Positions 29,418 to 38,144 of a stretch of 64,000 nucleotides of DNA are shown in pieces. The notes beneath the pieces are model-generated. The model searched no databases. It was not told the DNA's origin and saw only the letters and a list, made by a program, of their open reading frames with translations. Both the position numbers and the translations under genes were made by a program. The DNA is taken from contig NZ_FNES01000007.1 in assembly GCF_900100195.1 (NCBI RefSeq), positions 124,001 to 188,000 on the forward strand, written 5' to 3'. The DNA is from Billgrantia gudaonensis (GTDB taxonomy: Bacteria > Pseudomonadota > Gammaproteobacteria > Pseudomonadales > Halomonadaceae). Every line of letters begins with the position of its first letter. Positions within the stretch are counted from its first letter, which is position 1.

Positions 29418-30747
29418 ATGGCCTGCCGATCCAACGGCTCGCGAAGACGCGCTGCGTGAGGAGAACGCCCGTCTGCGGCGCATCTGCCAGGCGCTGATGG
29501 AGCGGGTCGAGGCCGGCGGCATGGGCGGCGGTGCGCCCTACGCCGCCTTCGAGCACTCCGTGCTGCTGGCCGAACAGGTGCGCGAGCGCACCGAACAGCT
29601 GCAGCACACTCTGGATGCGCTGCATCGGGCCAAGTCCGAGGCGGAGGCGGCCAATCTGTCCAAGACCAAGTTCCTCGCGGCGGTGAGCCACGATCTGCTG
29701 CAACCACTCAATGCGGCACGCCTGTTCGCCAGCGCGCTCGACGATCAGCGGCTGCCCGAGCCGTCACGGCGCCTGGTCGGCCAGATCGGTCGTTCGCTCA
29801 AGGACGTCGAAGCGCTGCTCGGTACCCTGGTGGATATCTCACGGCTCGATGCCGGCGTGCTCGCGCCCGATGTGGCCACCTTTCGGGTGGGCGAACTACT
29901 GGATGCGCTGGCCGAAGAGTACCGGCAGATGGCGGCGGCGCGTGGGCTCGCGTTGCACTACGTGGCCAGCAGCGTTGTGGTCGAGTCCGACCTGGCGCTG
30001 CTGGCCCGGGTGGTGCGCAATTTTCTCAGCAATTCCATCCGCTATACCGAACGGGGGCGGGTGCTGCTCGGTTGTCGGCGCCGGCCCGACGGGCTGGAGA
30101 TCGTGGTGGGCGATACCGGTCCCGGCATCGAGCCGGCCCAGCGCGAAGCGATCTTCCAGGAGTTCCGCCGTGTCGGTCCGCGCCGCGAACAGGATCGGGG
30201 CCTGGGGCTGGGGCTGGCCATCGTCGATCGTATCAGCGGCATGCTCGGCCATCCGCTGGCGCTGGCCTCACAGCCGGGGCACGGTGCCTGCTTCTCTGTG
30301 CGGGTGCCATACGGTTCGCCTGCAGCACTGACGGCTCGCCGTCAGGCCGACGAGGCAGACCCGGCGTCTCACGCCTTGGCCGGTGCGCGCATCTGGGTGA
30401 TCGACGATGACCCAGACGTGGGCGACGGCATGCGGGCGCTGCTCGAGGGGTGGGGGTGCCGCGTGGTCACCGCCCGCTCGCTTTCCGAACTCGAGGCGGA
30501 GATCGGTGCGGCGCCGGCGGATGTGTTGCTGGTCGACTACCATCTCGGTTCGGCCATGGGCGACGGGCTGGCCATTGCTGCCGAACTGCAGCGCCGCCAG
30601 TCTCAGCTGGCTGTGGTGGTGGTGACCGCCAATCACGACGCCGGGGTCACGGCCGAGGCGCGGCGGCGCGGCTACGACTGCCTGCTCAAGCCGGTCAAGC
30701 CGCTGCGTTTGCGCATGCTGCTGACCAGCCTGCTCGCTCAGCGCTGA
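29356..30747 (+). CDS. nahK: NahK-like hybrid histidine kinase
   Basis: A 463-residue cytoplasmic kinase without membrane segments. A short N-terminal coiled coil (about 25-100) precedes HisKA with AAVSHDLLQPLNAARLF (His112), HATPase (NFLSNSIRYTERG, GLGLGLAIVDRISG) and a C-terminal receiver with Asp394 (VLLVDYHLGSAMGDG). The SHDLLQPLNAA box is typical of the NahK/ErcS group. It is shorter than characterised relatives because PAS domains are missing, so input probably comes only from the overlapping NosP-like protein. Its 3' end overlaps the convergent LuxR regulator by ten bases. ATG 29356 is chosen; 29314 is a less likely upstream start. Confidence 0.85.
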   Translation: MADTSTRPSPALPLDLARETEWPADPTAREDALREENARLRRICQALMERVEAGGMGGGAPYAAFEHSVLLAEQVRERTEQLQHTLDALHRAKSEAEAANLSKTKFLAAVSHDLLQPLNAARLFASALDDQRLPEPSRRLVGQIGRSLKDVEALLGTLVDISRLDAGVLAPDVATFRVGELLDALAEEYRQMAAARGLALHYVASSVVVESDLALLARVVRNFLSNSIRYTERGRVLLGCRRRPDGLEIVVGDTGPGIEPAQREAIFQEFRRVGPRREQDRGLGLGLAIVDRISGMLGHPLALASQPGHGACFSVRVPYGSPAALTARRQADEADPASHALAGARIWVIDDDPDVGDGMRALLEGWGCRVVTARSLSELEAEIGAAPADVLLVDYHLGSAMGDGLAIAAELQRRQSQLAVVVVTANHDAGVTAEARRRGYDCLLKPVKPLRLRMLLTSLLAQR

Positions 30748-31421
30748 CGGCGGGCAGCGATCTGCTCGGCCAGGTCGATCTCGCCGGCCACCAGGATGGC
30801 CTGTACGCGGCTCGCCACCTCCAGCTTGCGCAGGATGGCCGATACGTGCGTCTTCACGGTGGTTTCGGCGATGTCCAGGGCCAGGGCGATGCGCTTGTTG
30901 GATTCGCCGCGGGTCATGCGTTCGAGCACTTCGAGCTGCTTGTCGGTGAGACGGCCGAGGCGGGCATTCAGCGTAGCATCAGGAGTGGAGCCCGGCGTCG
31001 GCGTGGCGGCCTCACGGGGGCGGCGCATGATGTCCGGCGGCAGGTAGACCTGACCTTCCAGAATGCGCTGCAAGGCGGCCAGCAGGGCCTCGCGCGGCGT
31101 GGACTTGGGGATGTAGCCCACCGCGCCCAGATCGATGGCTTCCAGTACCACGCGGCGATCCTGCTCGGCCGAAACGATGGCCACCGGCAGACGCGGCAGG
31201 GCCTGCCGCAGGCGGGCGAGCCCCGCCAGCCCGTCGGCATCGGGGAGCCCCAGGTCGAGCAGCAGCAGATCCAGCTCTTCGGCATGCCGCTCGGCCTGGT
31301 GCAAGGTGCTTTCCAGGCTGTCGGTTTCCAGCATTCGGCTGCCGGGAAGCCCCGCATCGATCACGGCGGCAATGGCCTCGCGGAACAGCGGATGGTCATC
31401 GGCGACCATCAAGGTAGGCAT
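30738..31421 (-). CDS. LuxR/NarL-family response regulator
   Basis: A 227-residue regulator. The receiver (1-125) has Asp56 in LLLLDLGLPDADG and KSTPREALLAAL. A LuxR-type HTH (about 160-220) has LTDKQLEVLERMTRGESNKR and IAETTVKTHVSAILRKL. Similar regulators (ErdR/AgmR group in pseudomonads) control alcohol oxidation. It is divergent from the exaC-like dehydrogenase and convergent with the NahK-like kinase, so the kinase-regulator-dehydrogenase link is plausible but inferred. The last ten bases are shared with the kinase gene on the other strand. Confidence 0.88.
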   Translation of the reverse strand: MPTLMVADDHPLFREAIAAVIDAGLPGSRMLETDSLESTLHQAERHAEELDLLLLDLGLPDADGLAGLARLRQALPRLPVAIVSAEQDRRVVLEAIDLGAVGYIPKSTPREALLAALQRILEGQVYLPPDIMRRPREAATPTPGSTPDATLNARLGRLTDKQLEVLERMTRGESNKRIALALDIAETTVKTHVSAILRKLEVASRVQAILVAGEIDLAEQIAARRQR

Positions 31422-31549
31422 GGTGAATCTCCCTGTCGTCTCCTACCAAGGGACGAGCCGCTCTCCTGCCACGGCAGGATGGCGCTGCCCCTCCGGTTCG
31501 CCAAGACTGGGTAGTGCACCAATACAACCACAACAGCTGGAGACACGCC

Positions 31550-33070
31550 ATGATCTATGCCAACCCCGGCCAGTCCGGTGCCGTTGCGCGCTTCGATGAA
31601 CGTTACGGCAACTACATCGGCGGTGAGTTCGTCGCGCCGGTCAAGGGCCAGTATTTCGACAACGTCAGTCCGGTCAACGGCGAAGTGTTCTGTCAGATTC
31701 CGCGCTCCACCGCGGAGGATGTCGACAAGGCACTCGATGCCGCCCACGCCGCCGCCCCGGCCTGGGGCAAGACCTCGGCCGCCGAACGCTCGAACATCCT
31801 GCTCAAGATCGCCGAGCGCATCGAGCAGAATCTGGAAATGCTCGCCGTGGCCGAAACCTGGGACAACGGCAAGGCAGTGCGCGAGACGCTCAACGCCGAC
31901 CTCCCGCTCGCCGTGGACCACTTCCGCTATTTCGCCGGCTGCATCCGCGCCCAGGAGGGCACGGCGGCCGATATCGACGCCAACACCGTGGCCTATCACT
32001 TCCACGAGCCGCTGGGCGTGGTGGGGCAGATCATTCCCTGGAACTTCCCGCTGCTGATGGCCACCTGGAAGCTCGCCCCGGCGTTGGCCGCCGGCAACTG
32101 CGTGGTGCTCAAGCCCGCCGAGCAGACCCCGGCCTCGATCCTGGAGCTGATGAAGCTGGTCGGCGACCTGCTGCCGCCGGGGGTGGTCAACGTGGTCAAC
32201 GGCTACGGTGCCGAGGCCGGCCAGGCACTGGCTTCCAGCCAGCGCATCGCCAAGATCGCCTTCACCGGTTCCACCCCGGTGGGCGCCCACATTCTCAAGT
32301 GCGCCGCCGACAACATCATCCCGTCCACCGTGGAGTTGGGCGGCAAGTCGCCCAACATCTATTTCGCCGACATCATGAATGCCGAGCCGGAGTTCATCGA
32401 CAAGGCGGCCGAAGGCCTGGTGCTGGCCTTCTTCAACCAGGGCGAGGTGTGCACCTGCCCGTCCCGGGCATTGATCCAGGAATCCATGTACGACGCCTTC
32501 ATGGCCAAGGTCATGGAGAAAGTGGGGCAGATCCAGCGCGGCAACCCGCTGGACACAGACGTCCAGGTGGGCGCCCAGGCCTCCCAGGAGCAGTTCGACA
32601 AGATCATGTCCTACATGGAGATCGCCAGGAAGGAAGGCGCCGAGTTCCTCACCGGCGGCGACAAGGCGAGCTTCGATCCGGCCTATGACAAGGGCTACTA
32701 CATCGAGCCGACCCTGCTCAAGGGGCACAACCAGATGCGCGTCTTCCAGGAGGAGATCTTCGGCCCGGTGGTGGCGGTGACCACCTTCAAGGACGAGGCC
32801 GAGGCGTTGGCCATCGCCAACGACACCGAGTTCGGCCTCGGCGCCGGTGTCTGGAGTCGCGACATCAACGTCGCCTTCCGCATGGGCCGTGGTATCCAGG
32901 CCGGTCGGGTGTGGACCAACTGCTACCACCAGTATCCGGCGCATGCCGCCTTCGGCGGCTACAAGAAGTCCGGGGTGGGTCGCGAGACCCACAAGGTGGC
33001 GCTCGAGCACTACCAGCAGACCAAGAACCTGCTGGTGAGCTACGACACCAACCCCATGGGCTTCTTCTAA
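31550..33070 (+). CDS. exaC: NAD-dependent aldehyde dehydrogenase, ExaC type
   Basis: A 506-residue aldehyde dehydrogenase, identical in length class to Pseudomonas ExaC (acetaldehyde to acetate). Key regions are [31 protein letters not shown], the catalytic glutamate in [12 protein letters not shown] and the catalytic cysteine in [13 protein letters not shown], and the C-terminal [17 protein letters not shown] 31550 follows CTGGAGA; the reading frame extends to 31514 but without a ribosome site. Its neighbour adhP supplies the aldehyde, and the LuxR regulator is divergent. Confidence 0.92.
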   Translation: MIYANPGQSGAVARFDERYGNYIGGEFVAPVKGQYFDNVSPVNGEVFCQIPRSTAEDVDKALDAAHAAAPAWGKTSAAERSNILLKIAERIEQNLEMLAVAETWDNGKAVRETLNADLPLAVDHFRYFAGCIRAQEGTAADIDANTVAYHFHEPLGVVGQIIPWNFPLLMATWKLAPALAAGNCVVLKPAEQTPASILELMKLVGDLLPPGVVNVVNGYGAEAGQALASSQRIAKIAFTGSTPVGAHILKCAADNIIPSTVELGGKSPNIYFADIMNAEPEFIDKAAEGLVLAFFNQGEVCTCPSRALIQESMYDAFMAKVMEKVGQIQRGNPLDTDVQVGAQASQEQFDKIMSYMEIARKEGAEFLTGGDKASFDPAYDKGYYIEPTLLKGHNQMRVFQEEIFGPVVAVTTFKDEAEALAIANDTEFGLGAGVWSRDINVAFRMGRGIQAGRVWTNCYHQYPAHAAFGGYKKSGVGRETHKVALEHYQQTKNLLVSYDTNPMGFF

Positions 33071-33218
33071 GCCAGCGTTCAGCCGCCCCTGCCCCGGCAC
33101 GGGCGGCTTCCTATCCATTCCCACTCAAGCGAGAGCGGATTCACCGCTCCACGATCCCCCGGCGAGCCTGAGGGCACGCGGGCGGTATACGACTGCCCGC
33201 CAACCGAGGAGATACAAT

Positions 33219-34247
33219 ATGGACAAGACGATGAAAGCCGCCGTGGTGCGCCAGTTCGGCGAACCGCTGGCGATCGAGGAGGTCGCTACACCGCGGCCGC
33301 AGCAGGGTGAAATCCTGGTCCAGGTGGCGGCCTCCGGGGTCTGCCACACGGACCTGCATGCCGCCCATGGCGACTGGCCGGTCAAGCCCAGCCCACCCTT
33401 CATTCCCGGCCACGAGGGCGTCGGCCATATCGTGGCGGTAGGCGAGGGCGTCAAGCACGTCAAGGAGGGCGACCGTGTCGGCGTACCCTGGCTCTATTCC
33501 GCCTGCGGCCACTGCGAGCACTGTCTGGGCGGCTGGGAAACGCTGTGCGAGTCGCAGCAGAATACGGGCTACTCCGTGAACGGCGGTTTCGCCGACTATA
33601 CCCTGGCCGATGCCGGCTACGTGGGGCGACTGCCCGACAACGTCGACTTCCTGGAGATCGCTCCGGTGCTGTGTGCCGGCGTGACGGTCTACAAGGGACT
33701 CAAGATGACCGATGCCCGTCCTGGCCAGTGGGTGGTGATCTCGGGTATCGGTGGTCTCGGCCACATGGCGGTGCAATATGCCAAGGCCATGGGCTTCAAC
33801 GTGGCCGCGGTGGATATCGACGACGGCAAGCTGGCGCTGGCCGAGCGCCTGGGAGCCACCGTCGTCGTCAATGCCTTGAAGGCCGATCCGGCCGAGACCC
33901 TCAAGCGCGAGATCGGCGGTGCCCATGGCGCGCTGGTCACGGCGGTGTCGCCCAAGGCTTTCGATCAGGCTCAGCGCATGCTGCGTCGCGGCGGAACCCT
34001 GGTGCTCAACGGCTTGCCGCCCGGCGACTTTCCGTTGCCGATCTTCGATACGGTGCTCAATGGCATCACCGTTCGCGGCTCCATCGTCGGCACTCGCCAG
34101 GATCTGCAGGAGGCGCTGGATTTTGCCGGTGAAGGCAAGGTCGAAGCCACCATCGCCACCGAGAAGCTGGAAAACATCAACGACGTCTTCCAGCGCATGA
34201 TCGATGGCAAGATCGAGGGCCGAATCGTGCTGGACATGATGGGCTGA
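33219..34247 (+). CDS. adhP: Zinc-dependent alcohol dehydrogenase, AdhP type
   Basis: A 342-residue medium-chain dehydrogenase that oxidises ethanol and other primary alcohols with NAD. Catalytic zinc ligands are in [14 protein letters not shown] and PGHEGVG; the structural zinc cysteines are in [15 protein letters not shown]. The coenzyme motif is [17 protein letters not shown] near residue 175, and [16 protein letters not shown] indicates NAD preference. GAGGAG lies just before the start. It is 148 bases after exaC on the same strand and ends at a strong terminator. Confidence 0.94.
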   Translation: MDKTMKAAVVRQFGEPLAIEEVATPRPQQGEILVQVAASGVCHTDLHAAHGDWPVKPSPPFIPGHEGVGHIVAVGEGVKHVKEGDRVGVPWLYSACGHCEHCLGGWETLCESQQNTGYSVNGGFADYTLADAGYVGRLPDNVDFLEIAPVLCAGVTVYKGLKMTDARPGQWVVISGIGGLGHMAVQYAKAMGFNVAAVDIDDGKLALAERLGATVVVNALKADPAETLKREIGGAHGALVTAVSPKAFDQAQRMLRRGGTLVLNGLPPGDFPLPIFDTVLNGITVRGSIVGTRQDLQEALDFAGEGKVEATIATEKLENINDVFQRMIDGKIEGRIVLDMMG

Positions 34248-34270
34248 ACCGGAAGCGTCTGTTGAAACGC

Positions 34271-34300
34271 GGGGCGCGACGAGAGTCGCGCCCCGTCTTT
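34271..34300 (+). terminator. Rho-independent terminator after adhP
   Basis: A perfect 10-bp stem (GGGGCGCGAC with GTCGCGCCCC) around a GAGA tetraloop is followed by GTCTTT, 23 bases after the adhP stop. Confidence 0.85.
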
Positions 34301-34368
34301 CATCTACACCTTCGCCGGCTTTTGCGGCATCATCGTGGCCCCCCATTCGATGAGAAGGACATTACGCG

Positions 34369-34995
34369 ATGCACCGCGAGGCTCCCGACCTTCACCAGCA
34401 GCGGCTGCAAGAGGTGCTGTCCCTGCTCAAGGCGAGCGGCGCCCGCGGCGTTCTCGACCTGGGTTGTGGCACTGGGGGGCTGCTGCACTACCTGCTGCGT
34501 GAGCCCCAATTCGACACCCTGGTGGGACTGGAGCAGTCCGGTGAGCTGCTGGCTCAGGCCAAGCTGCGACTCGAGCCCTCGGGAGTGGCTCAGCAGGGGC
34601 GCGTGGAGCTGGTGTGTGGCTCCTATGCCGAATCCCAGCCCCGGCTGGCCGGCTTCGATGCCGCCGCGATGGTCGAGACCATCGAGCATGTGCCGCCAGC
34701 TTCCCTGTCGCGGGTCGAGAAGGTGGTCTTCGCCGAGCTGCGCCCCCGCCTGCTGGTCATGACCACGCCTAACCACGAGTATAACCCGCTGTTCGACATG
34801 GCACCGGGCGAGTTTCGCGATCCCGACCACCAGTTCGAATGGGACCGGGCACGCTTTCGCCACTGGGTCCAGGGAGTGGCGAAGCGCAACGGCTACCGCG
34901 TTACCGTGTCCGGCATCGGTGAGTGGCATTCGGAGCTGGGCCAGCCGACCCAACTGGCACGCTTCGTTCGCCGCGATGAGCCGGCCTGCGCATGA
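34369..34995 (+). CDS. Stand-alone Hen1-type RNA 2'-O-methyltransferase domain
   Basis: A 208-residue SAM methyltransferase. The SAM motif is VLDLGCGTGGLLHYLL (about 28-43). The Hen1 metal-binding pattern is fully present: Glu103, Glu106 and His107 in VETIEHV, and His154 in DPDHQFEWDRARF, with TTPNHEYNPLF between them. Bacterial Hen1 marks the 3' end of repaired RNA with 2'-O-methyl and normally has an extra N-terminal half and a Pnkp partner. Neither is here, so this is only the catalytic domain. The flanking genes are unrelated; it appears monocistronic. Confidence 0.8.
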   Translation: MHREAPDLHQQRLQEVLSLLKASGARGVLDLGCGTGGLLHYLLREPQFDTLVGLEQSGELLAQAKLRLEPSGVAQQGRVELVCGSYAESQPRLAGFDAAAMVETIEHVPPASLSRVEKVVFAELRPRLLVMTTPNHEYNPLFDMAPGEFRDPDHQFEWDRARFRHWVQGVAKRNGYRVTVSGIGEWHSELGQPTQLARFVRRDEPACA

Positions 34996-35051
34996 TCGAC
35001 GCTTTCAGCACGGCAGTACCCCGCCGTTTTCGAGTAACCCGCAACGGGTGA

Positions 35052-35080
35052 CGAAAAGGCCCACCGCAAGGGTGGGCCAG
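35052..35080 (-). terminator. Rho-independent terminator of the Spy-like gene
   Basis: Read on the minus strand, GGCCCACC and GGTGGGCC (35058-35065 and 35071-35078) form a perfect 8-bp stem followed by TTTTCGT. It starts about 24 bases beyond the Spy-like stop. The stem could also serve the converging methyltransferase gene. Confidence 0.8.
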
Positions 35081-35101
35081 ATGGATGCGATGGAAGCTGG
35101 C

Positions 35102-35776
35102 TCAGCGGCGGTCGAGCTTGCTTCCAGACTGCTCGCCCTGACGGTTGCCGCGGCAATGCTTGCCGTAGCCCGGCTTGCCGTGGGGAGCCATGGTCGCCTG
35201 CATCTCGGCGATCTGCTCGTCGGAGAGCAGTTCGCCCAGGGCGGCACGGTGCTCTTCGCGCAGTGCCTGCCACGCCTCGCGGCGTTCCTCGCGGGAGTCG
35301 AACTCCTGGTCGCGCAGGTCCTGCATGTCGGCGTAGAGCGATTCGCGAAGCTCGGTGAGTTCGTCGCGTTCGGCGTCGCTGAGCTCCCAGCCGTCGACCA
35401 GTTCGGTCAGGCGCTGCTGCATGGCTTCGCGGCGCTCGCTGCGCCACTCGTCACGCATTTCGCGGCGGGCATCCTGCAAGGCGTCACGCTGCTCGTCGCT
35501 GAGGAGCTCGTCGAGACGTTCCTGGTGCTGCTCGTGAAGGTCGCGCATGGCCTGGCGATGCGTCTCGCGGGCTTCGGTCAGCGCCTCGCGGGTTGCAGCG
35601 TCGATCCCGGCGCGCTCGAACAGTGCCTGGCGACGCTCTTCGAACTGTTCCTGACGTTGTTCGGACCACTCACCGCCCTTGCCCGGGAAGGCGTTGGCGG
35701 AAAGGGCCAGCGGGGCGATGGCCACGGCGAACAGGGTGGGCATCAGCAAACGGTGTGAGAAAGCAGAGAAGGTCAT
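35102..35776 (-). CDS. Spy/CpxP-like periplasmic protein
   Basis: A 224-residue, strongly charged, helical protein with a signal peptide (FSHRLLMPTLFAVAIAPLAL, cleavage near ANA-FPG, about residue 29). The mature part has repeated LTXXQ-like elements: LLSDEQRDALQDARREM, ELSDAERDELTELRESL and LLSDEQIAEMQATM, typical of the Spy/CpxP stress chaperones. It is downstream of a BaeSR-like pair on the same strand, 119 bases beyond the regulator stop. It may be a target of that system or a periplasmic repressor of its kinase, as CpxP is. Start at the ATG giving the signal peptide; the frame continues upstream without meaning. Confidence 0.82.
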   Translation of the reverse strand: MTFSAFSHRLLMPTLFAVAIAPLALSANAFPGKGGEWSEQRQEQFEERRQALFERAGIDAATREALTEARETHRQAMRDLHEQHQERLDELLSDEQRDALQDARREMRDEWRSERREAMQQRLTELVDGWELSDAERDELTELRESLYADMQDLRDQEFDSREERREAWQALREEHRAALGELLSDEQIAEMQATMAPHGKPGYGKHCRGNRQGEQSGSKLDRR

Positions 35777-35895
35777 GTCATGGCTCCTGGCGGTTGGATT
35801 GACGTTCTCAGTCTCTCGCCGAGTTGTGCAACGCCCTTGCAGGGAGTGTGCAAAGGTGGTGCATGCGTCACCGGCCATCGCCGGTGACGACGCTC

Positions 35896-36609
35896 TCACT
35901 CGTCGGGCTGGTACTTGTAGCCGACGCCATAGACCGAGCGGATCACTTCGCGTTCGGGCCACGCCTCGGCGATCTTGCGCCGCAGCTTCTTGACGTGGCT
36001 GTCCACGGTGCGCTCGGAAACGATGCGGTGGTCGCGGTACATGTGATCCATCAACTGCTCGCGGGAAAAGATGCGCCCCGGCGAGTGCATCATCACCTTG
36101 AGCAACTGGAACTCCACGGCGGTCAGCCCCAGATCCCGGCCGTCGGCCAGTGCCCGCCAGCCGGCGTCGTCGAGTTCCAGTCCGTTGGTGCTGGCGGGTT
36201 CCGCGCTGGCGTGGCTGCGGCGCAGCACGGCGCGGATCCGGGCCACCACCTCGCGGGGGCTGAACGGCTTGCAGATGTAGTCGTCGGCGCCCAGTTCGAG
36301 GCCGAGCAGGCGGTCGACCTCCTCGACGCGGGCGGTGAGCATGATGATGGCGACGGCCGGCCAGCGCTGGCGGATCTCGCGGCATAGCGTCAGGCCGTCG
36401 CTGCCCGGCAGCATCAGGTCGAGCAGCACCAGGGCAGGCAGGTCATCGGCAGTGGCCTGCTGATGCAGCCAGGGCAGCACGGCGTCACCGTGATCCAGGT
36501 GCTCGCTGGGATAGCCGCTGCCTTCCAGGTAGTCGGCAACCAGTCGGGCGATCTTGGGTTCGTCCTCGACGATGAGCACGCGGTCGTGGTGGGGGACAAC
36601 GTCTTGCAT
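35896..36609 (-). CDS. OmpR-family response regulator, BaeR-like
   Basis: A 237-residue regulator. The receiver domain has Asp64 in LVLLDLMLPGSDG and the switch lysine in YICKPFSPREVVARI. The C-terminal winged helix (about 140-235) has LGLTAVEFQLLKVMMHSPGR, RTVDSHVKKLRRKIAE and SVYGVGYKY. Start at ATG 36609 by homology; 14 bases separate it from the kinase stop upstream. Together with the kinase it forms an envelope-stress-type two-component system next to a Spy/CpxP-like gene. Confidence 0.92.
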   Translation of the reverse strand: MQDVVPHHDRVLIVEDEPKIARLVADYLEGSGYPSEHLDHGDAVLPWLHQQATADDLPALVLLDLMLPGSDGLTLCREIRQRWPAVAIIMLTARVEEVDRLLGLELGADDYICKPFSPREVVARIRAVLRRSHASAEPASTNGLELDDAGWRALADGRDLGLTAVEFQLLKVMMHSPGRIFSREQLMDHMYRDHRIVSERTVDSHVKKLRRKIAEAWPEREVIRSVYGVGYKYQPDE

Positions 36610-36623
36610 GGCGTTCTTCCTTG

Positions 36624-38048
36624 TCAGCCGGCGGCGTCGAGCCGCGGGAATTCCAGGGTCCAGCGTAGCCCACCCAGCGGCGAGTTCGAGGGCGTCAAAG
36701 TGCCGCCGTGGGCCTTGATCAAGGCGCCGGCGATGGAAAGCCCCAAGCCGCTGCCGCCACTGGCGCGGCTGCGTGAGTCCTCCACGCGGTAGAGACGCTC
36801 GGTGAGCTTGGGCAGTGACGCCTCGGGCACCCCGGGAGCGCTGTCTTCCCAGACGATCCGTACCCGGTCCGCCAGGCCTTCGAGGCGTACCTCCAGCCGC
36901 CCCGGCGAGTGGGTATAGGCACAGCTGTTGTCGAGCAGGTTGGTCCACAGCTGGCGCAGGCGTCGAGCGTCACCGCGAATCCACGCCGGACCGGGGATGT
37001 CGGTGGTCAGAGTAAGGCCGCTGTCGGCTAGCCAGCCACGCGCCTCATCCAGGCGGCTCGTCAGGCTGTCGGCAAGGTTCAATGGCGCCAACTGGACTTC
37101 AAGGGCGCCGGCATCGCTCTGCGAGAGCAGGCGCAGATCGGCCACCAGACGCTCGAGCTGACCTACCTCCTGGCCCAGCGAGTGCAGGCCGTTGGCATCG
37201 AGCGTACGAATGCCGTCCTGCATCGCTTCGATTTCGCCGCGCAGCACGGAGAGCGGCGTACGCAGCTCATGGGCGATGTCGGAAACCCAGCGGCTGCGCG
37301 CCTCGCGGCTCGCTTCGAGGGTGGCGGCCAGGACGTTGAAGTCGTGTGCCAGTCGCGCGAGTTCGTCGCGACCGCGCTCGGGGAGTCGCGTGCTGTAGTC
37401 GCCCTCGGTCAGGCGCTGGGTGGCGAGCGCCATGCCGTGGGTGCGGCGCCCCAGCCACCAGGCCAGGCCGCCGGCCAGCAGCAGCGAGGCCAGTCCCAGT
37501 GCGGCGACGACGATGCCGAGGTTGCGCTGCTGACGACTCAGAAAGACATGTTCCATGCGGGCCAGGAGCTGGCGGGGTGGACGGTAGCCGAGAGTGCCGA
37601 CCCGCTCGCCATCGTGGACGATGGGTAGCCACTCGAGATCGGTGGCATCGCCATGCTCGCGCTTGTCGGGTGGCAGCCCGATCACCGGCAGACCCTCGGC
37701 ATCGTGGAGCACGAAGTCACGGGCATCGCCCAGGCGCCGTTCGATACCGTGGGGTGGGCGACGTTCACCGGGCCATAGCTGCTGACGCACCAGGCGATGC
37801 CATGCCGGCGGTGAGTTGCGCAGCCACTGCCAGCCACCGCGTCGCGCCCACTCCTCGCCCAGCCCTTCGGCGAGCCTCTCGGCGCGGTTCGCCTGGGTGG
37901 TTTCCAGGTATTCGATGAAGCCGCGGTCGAGACTGCGCGATACCGACAGGAACACCAGGCCGGCGATCACCACGTTGACCAGCAGGATGATCAGGAACAG
38001 CTTGATGCCCAGGCGCGAGACGGTAGGGCGGGGCAGGCGTGGGGCCAT
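36624..38048 (-). CDS. Membrane sensor histidine kinase, BaeS-like
   Basis: A 474-residue kinase with two transmembrane helices (about 16-36 and 177-199) around a periplasmic domain of about 140 residues. HAMP (about 200-250), HisKA with His260 in DIAHELRTPLSVLRGEIEAM, and HATPase with NLLDNSCAYTHSPG and GGSGLGLSIAGALI follow. The GEIEAMQDG sequence after the phospho-histidine is seen in BaeS-type kinases. It is the first gene of the kinase-regulator-Spy run on the minus strand. ATG 38048 is chosen; the frame extends 19 residues upstream. Confidence 0.9.
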   Translation of the reverse strand: MAPRLPRPTVSRLGIKLFLIILLVNVVIAGLVFLSVSRSLDRGFIEYLETTQANRAERLAEGLGEEWARRGGWQWLRNSPPAWHRLVRQQLWPGERRPPHGIERRLGDARDFVLHDAEGLPVIGLPPDKREHGDATDLEWLPIVHDGERVGTLGYRPPRQLLARMEHVFLSRQQRNLGIVVAALGLASLLLAGGLAWWLGRRTHGMALATQRLTEGDYSTRLPERGRDELARLAHDFNVLAATLEASREARSRWVSDIAHELRTPLSVLRGEIEAMQDGIRTLDANGLHSLGQEVGQLERLVADLRLLSQSDAGALEVQLAPLNLADSLTSRLDEARGWLADSGLTLTTDIPGPAWIRGDARRLRQLWTNLLDNSCAYTHSPGRLEVRLEGLADRVRIVWEDSAPGVPEASLPKLTERLYRVEDSRSRASGGSGLGLSIAGALIKAHGGTLTPSNSPLGGLRWTLEFPRLDAAG

Positions 38049-38144
38049 GGACGGCTCTCGGCGGTGAGGTGGTCGGGGCAGTGTCGCCGACGGCGATGCA
38101 GCCAATGGTCAGCAAAGGTGCACGTTCGGTGCAAGCCCGTGCTC

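Noticed and set aside
31483..31500. Further copy of the palindromic repeat upstream of exaC
   Set aside because: A TCCTGCC/GGCAGGA palindrome is present near 31468-31483, but the family signature and arms are missing.
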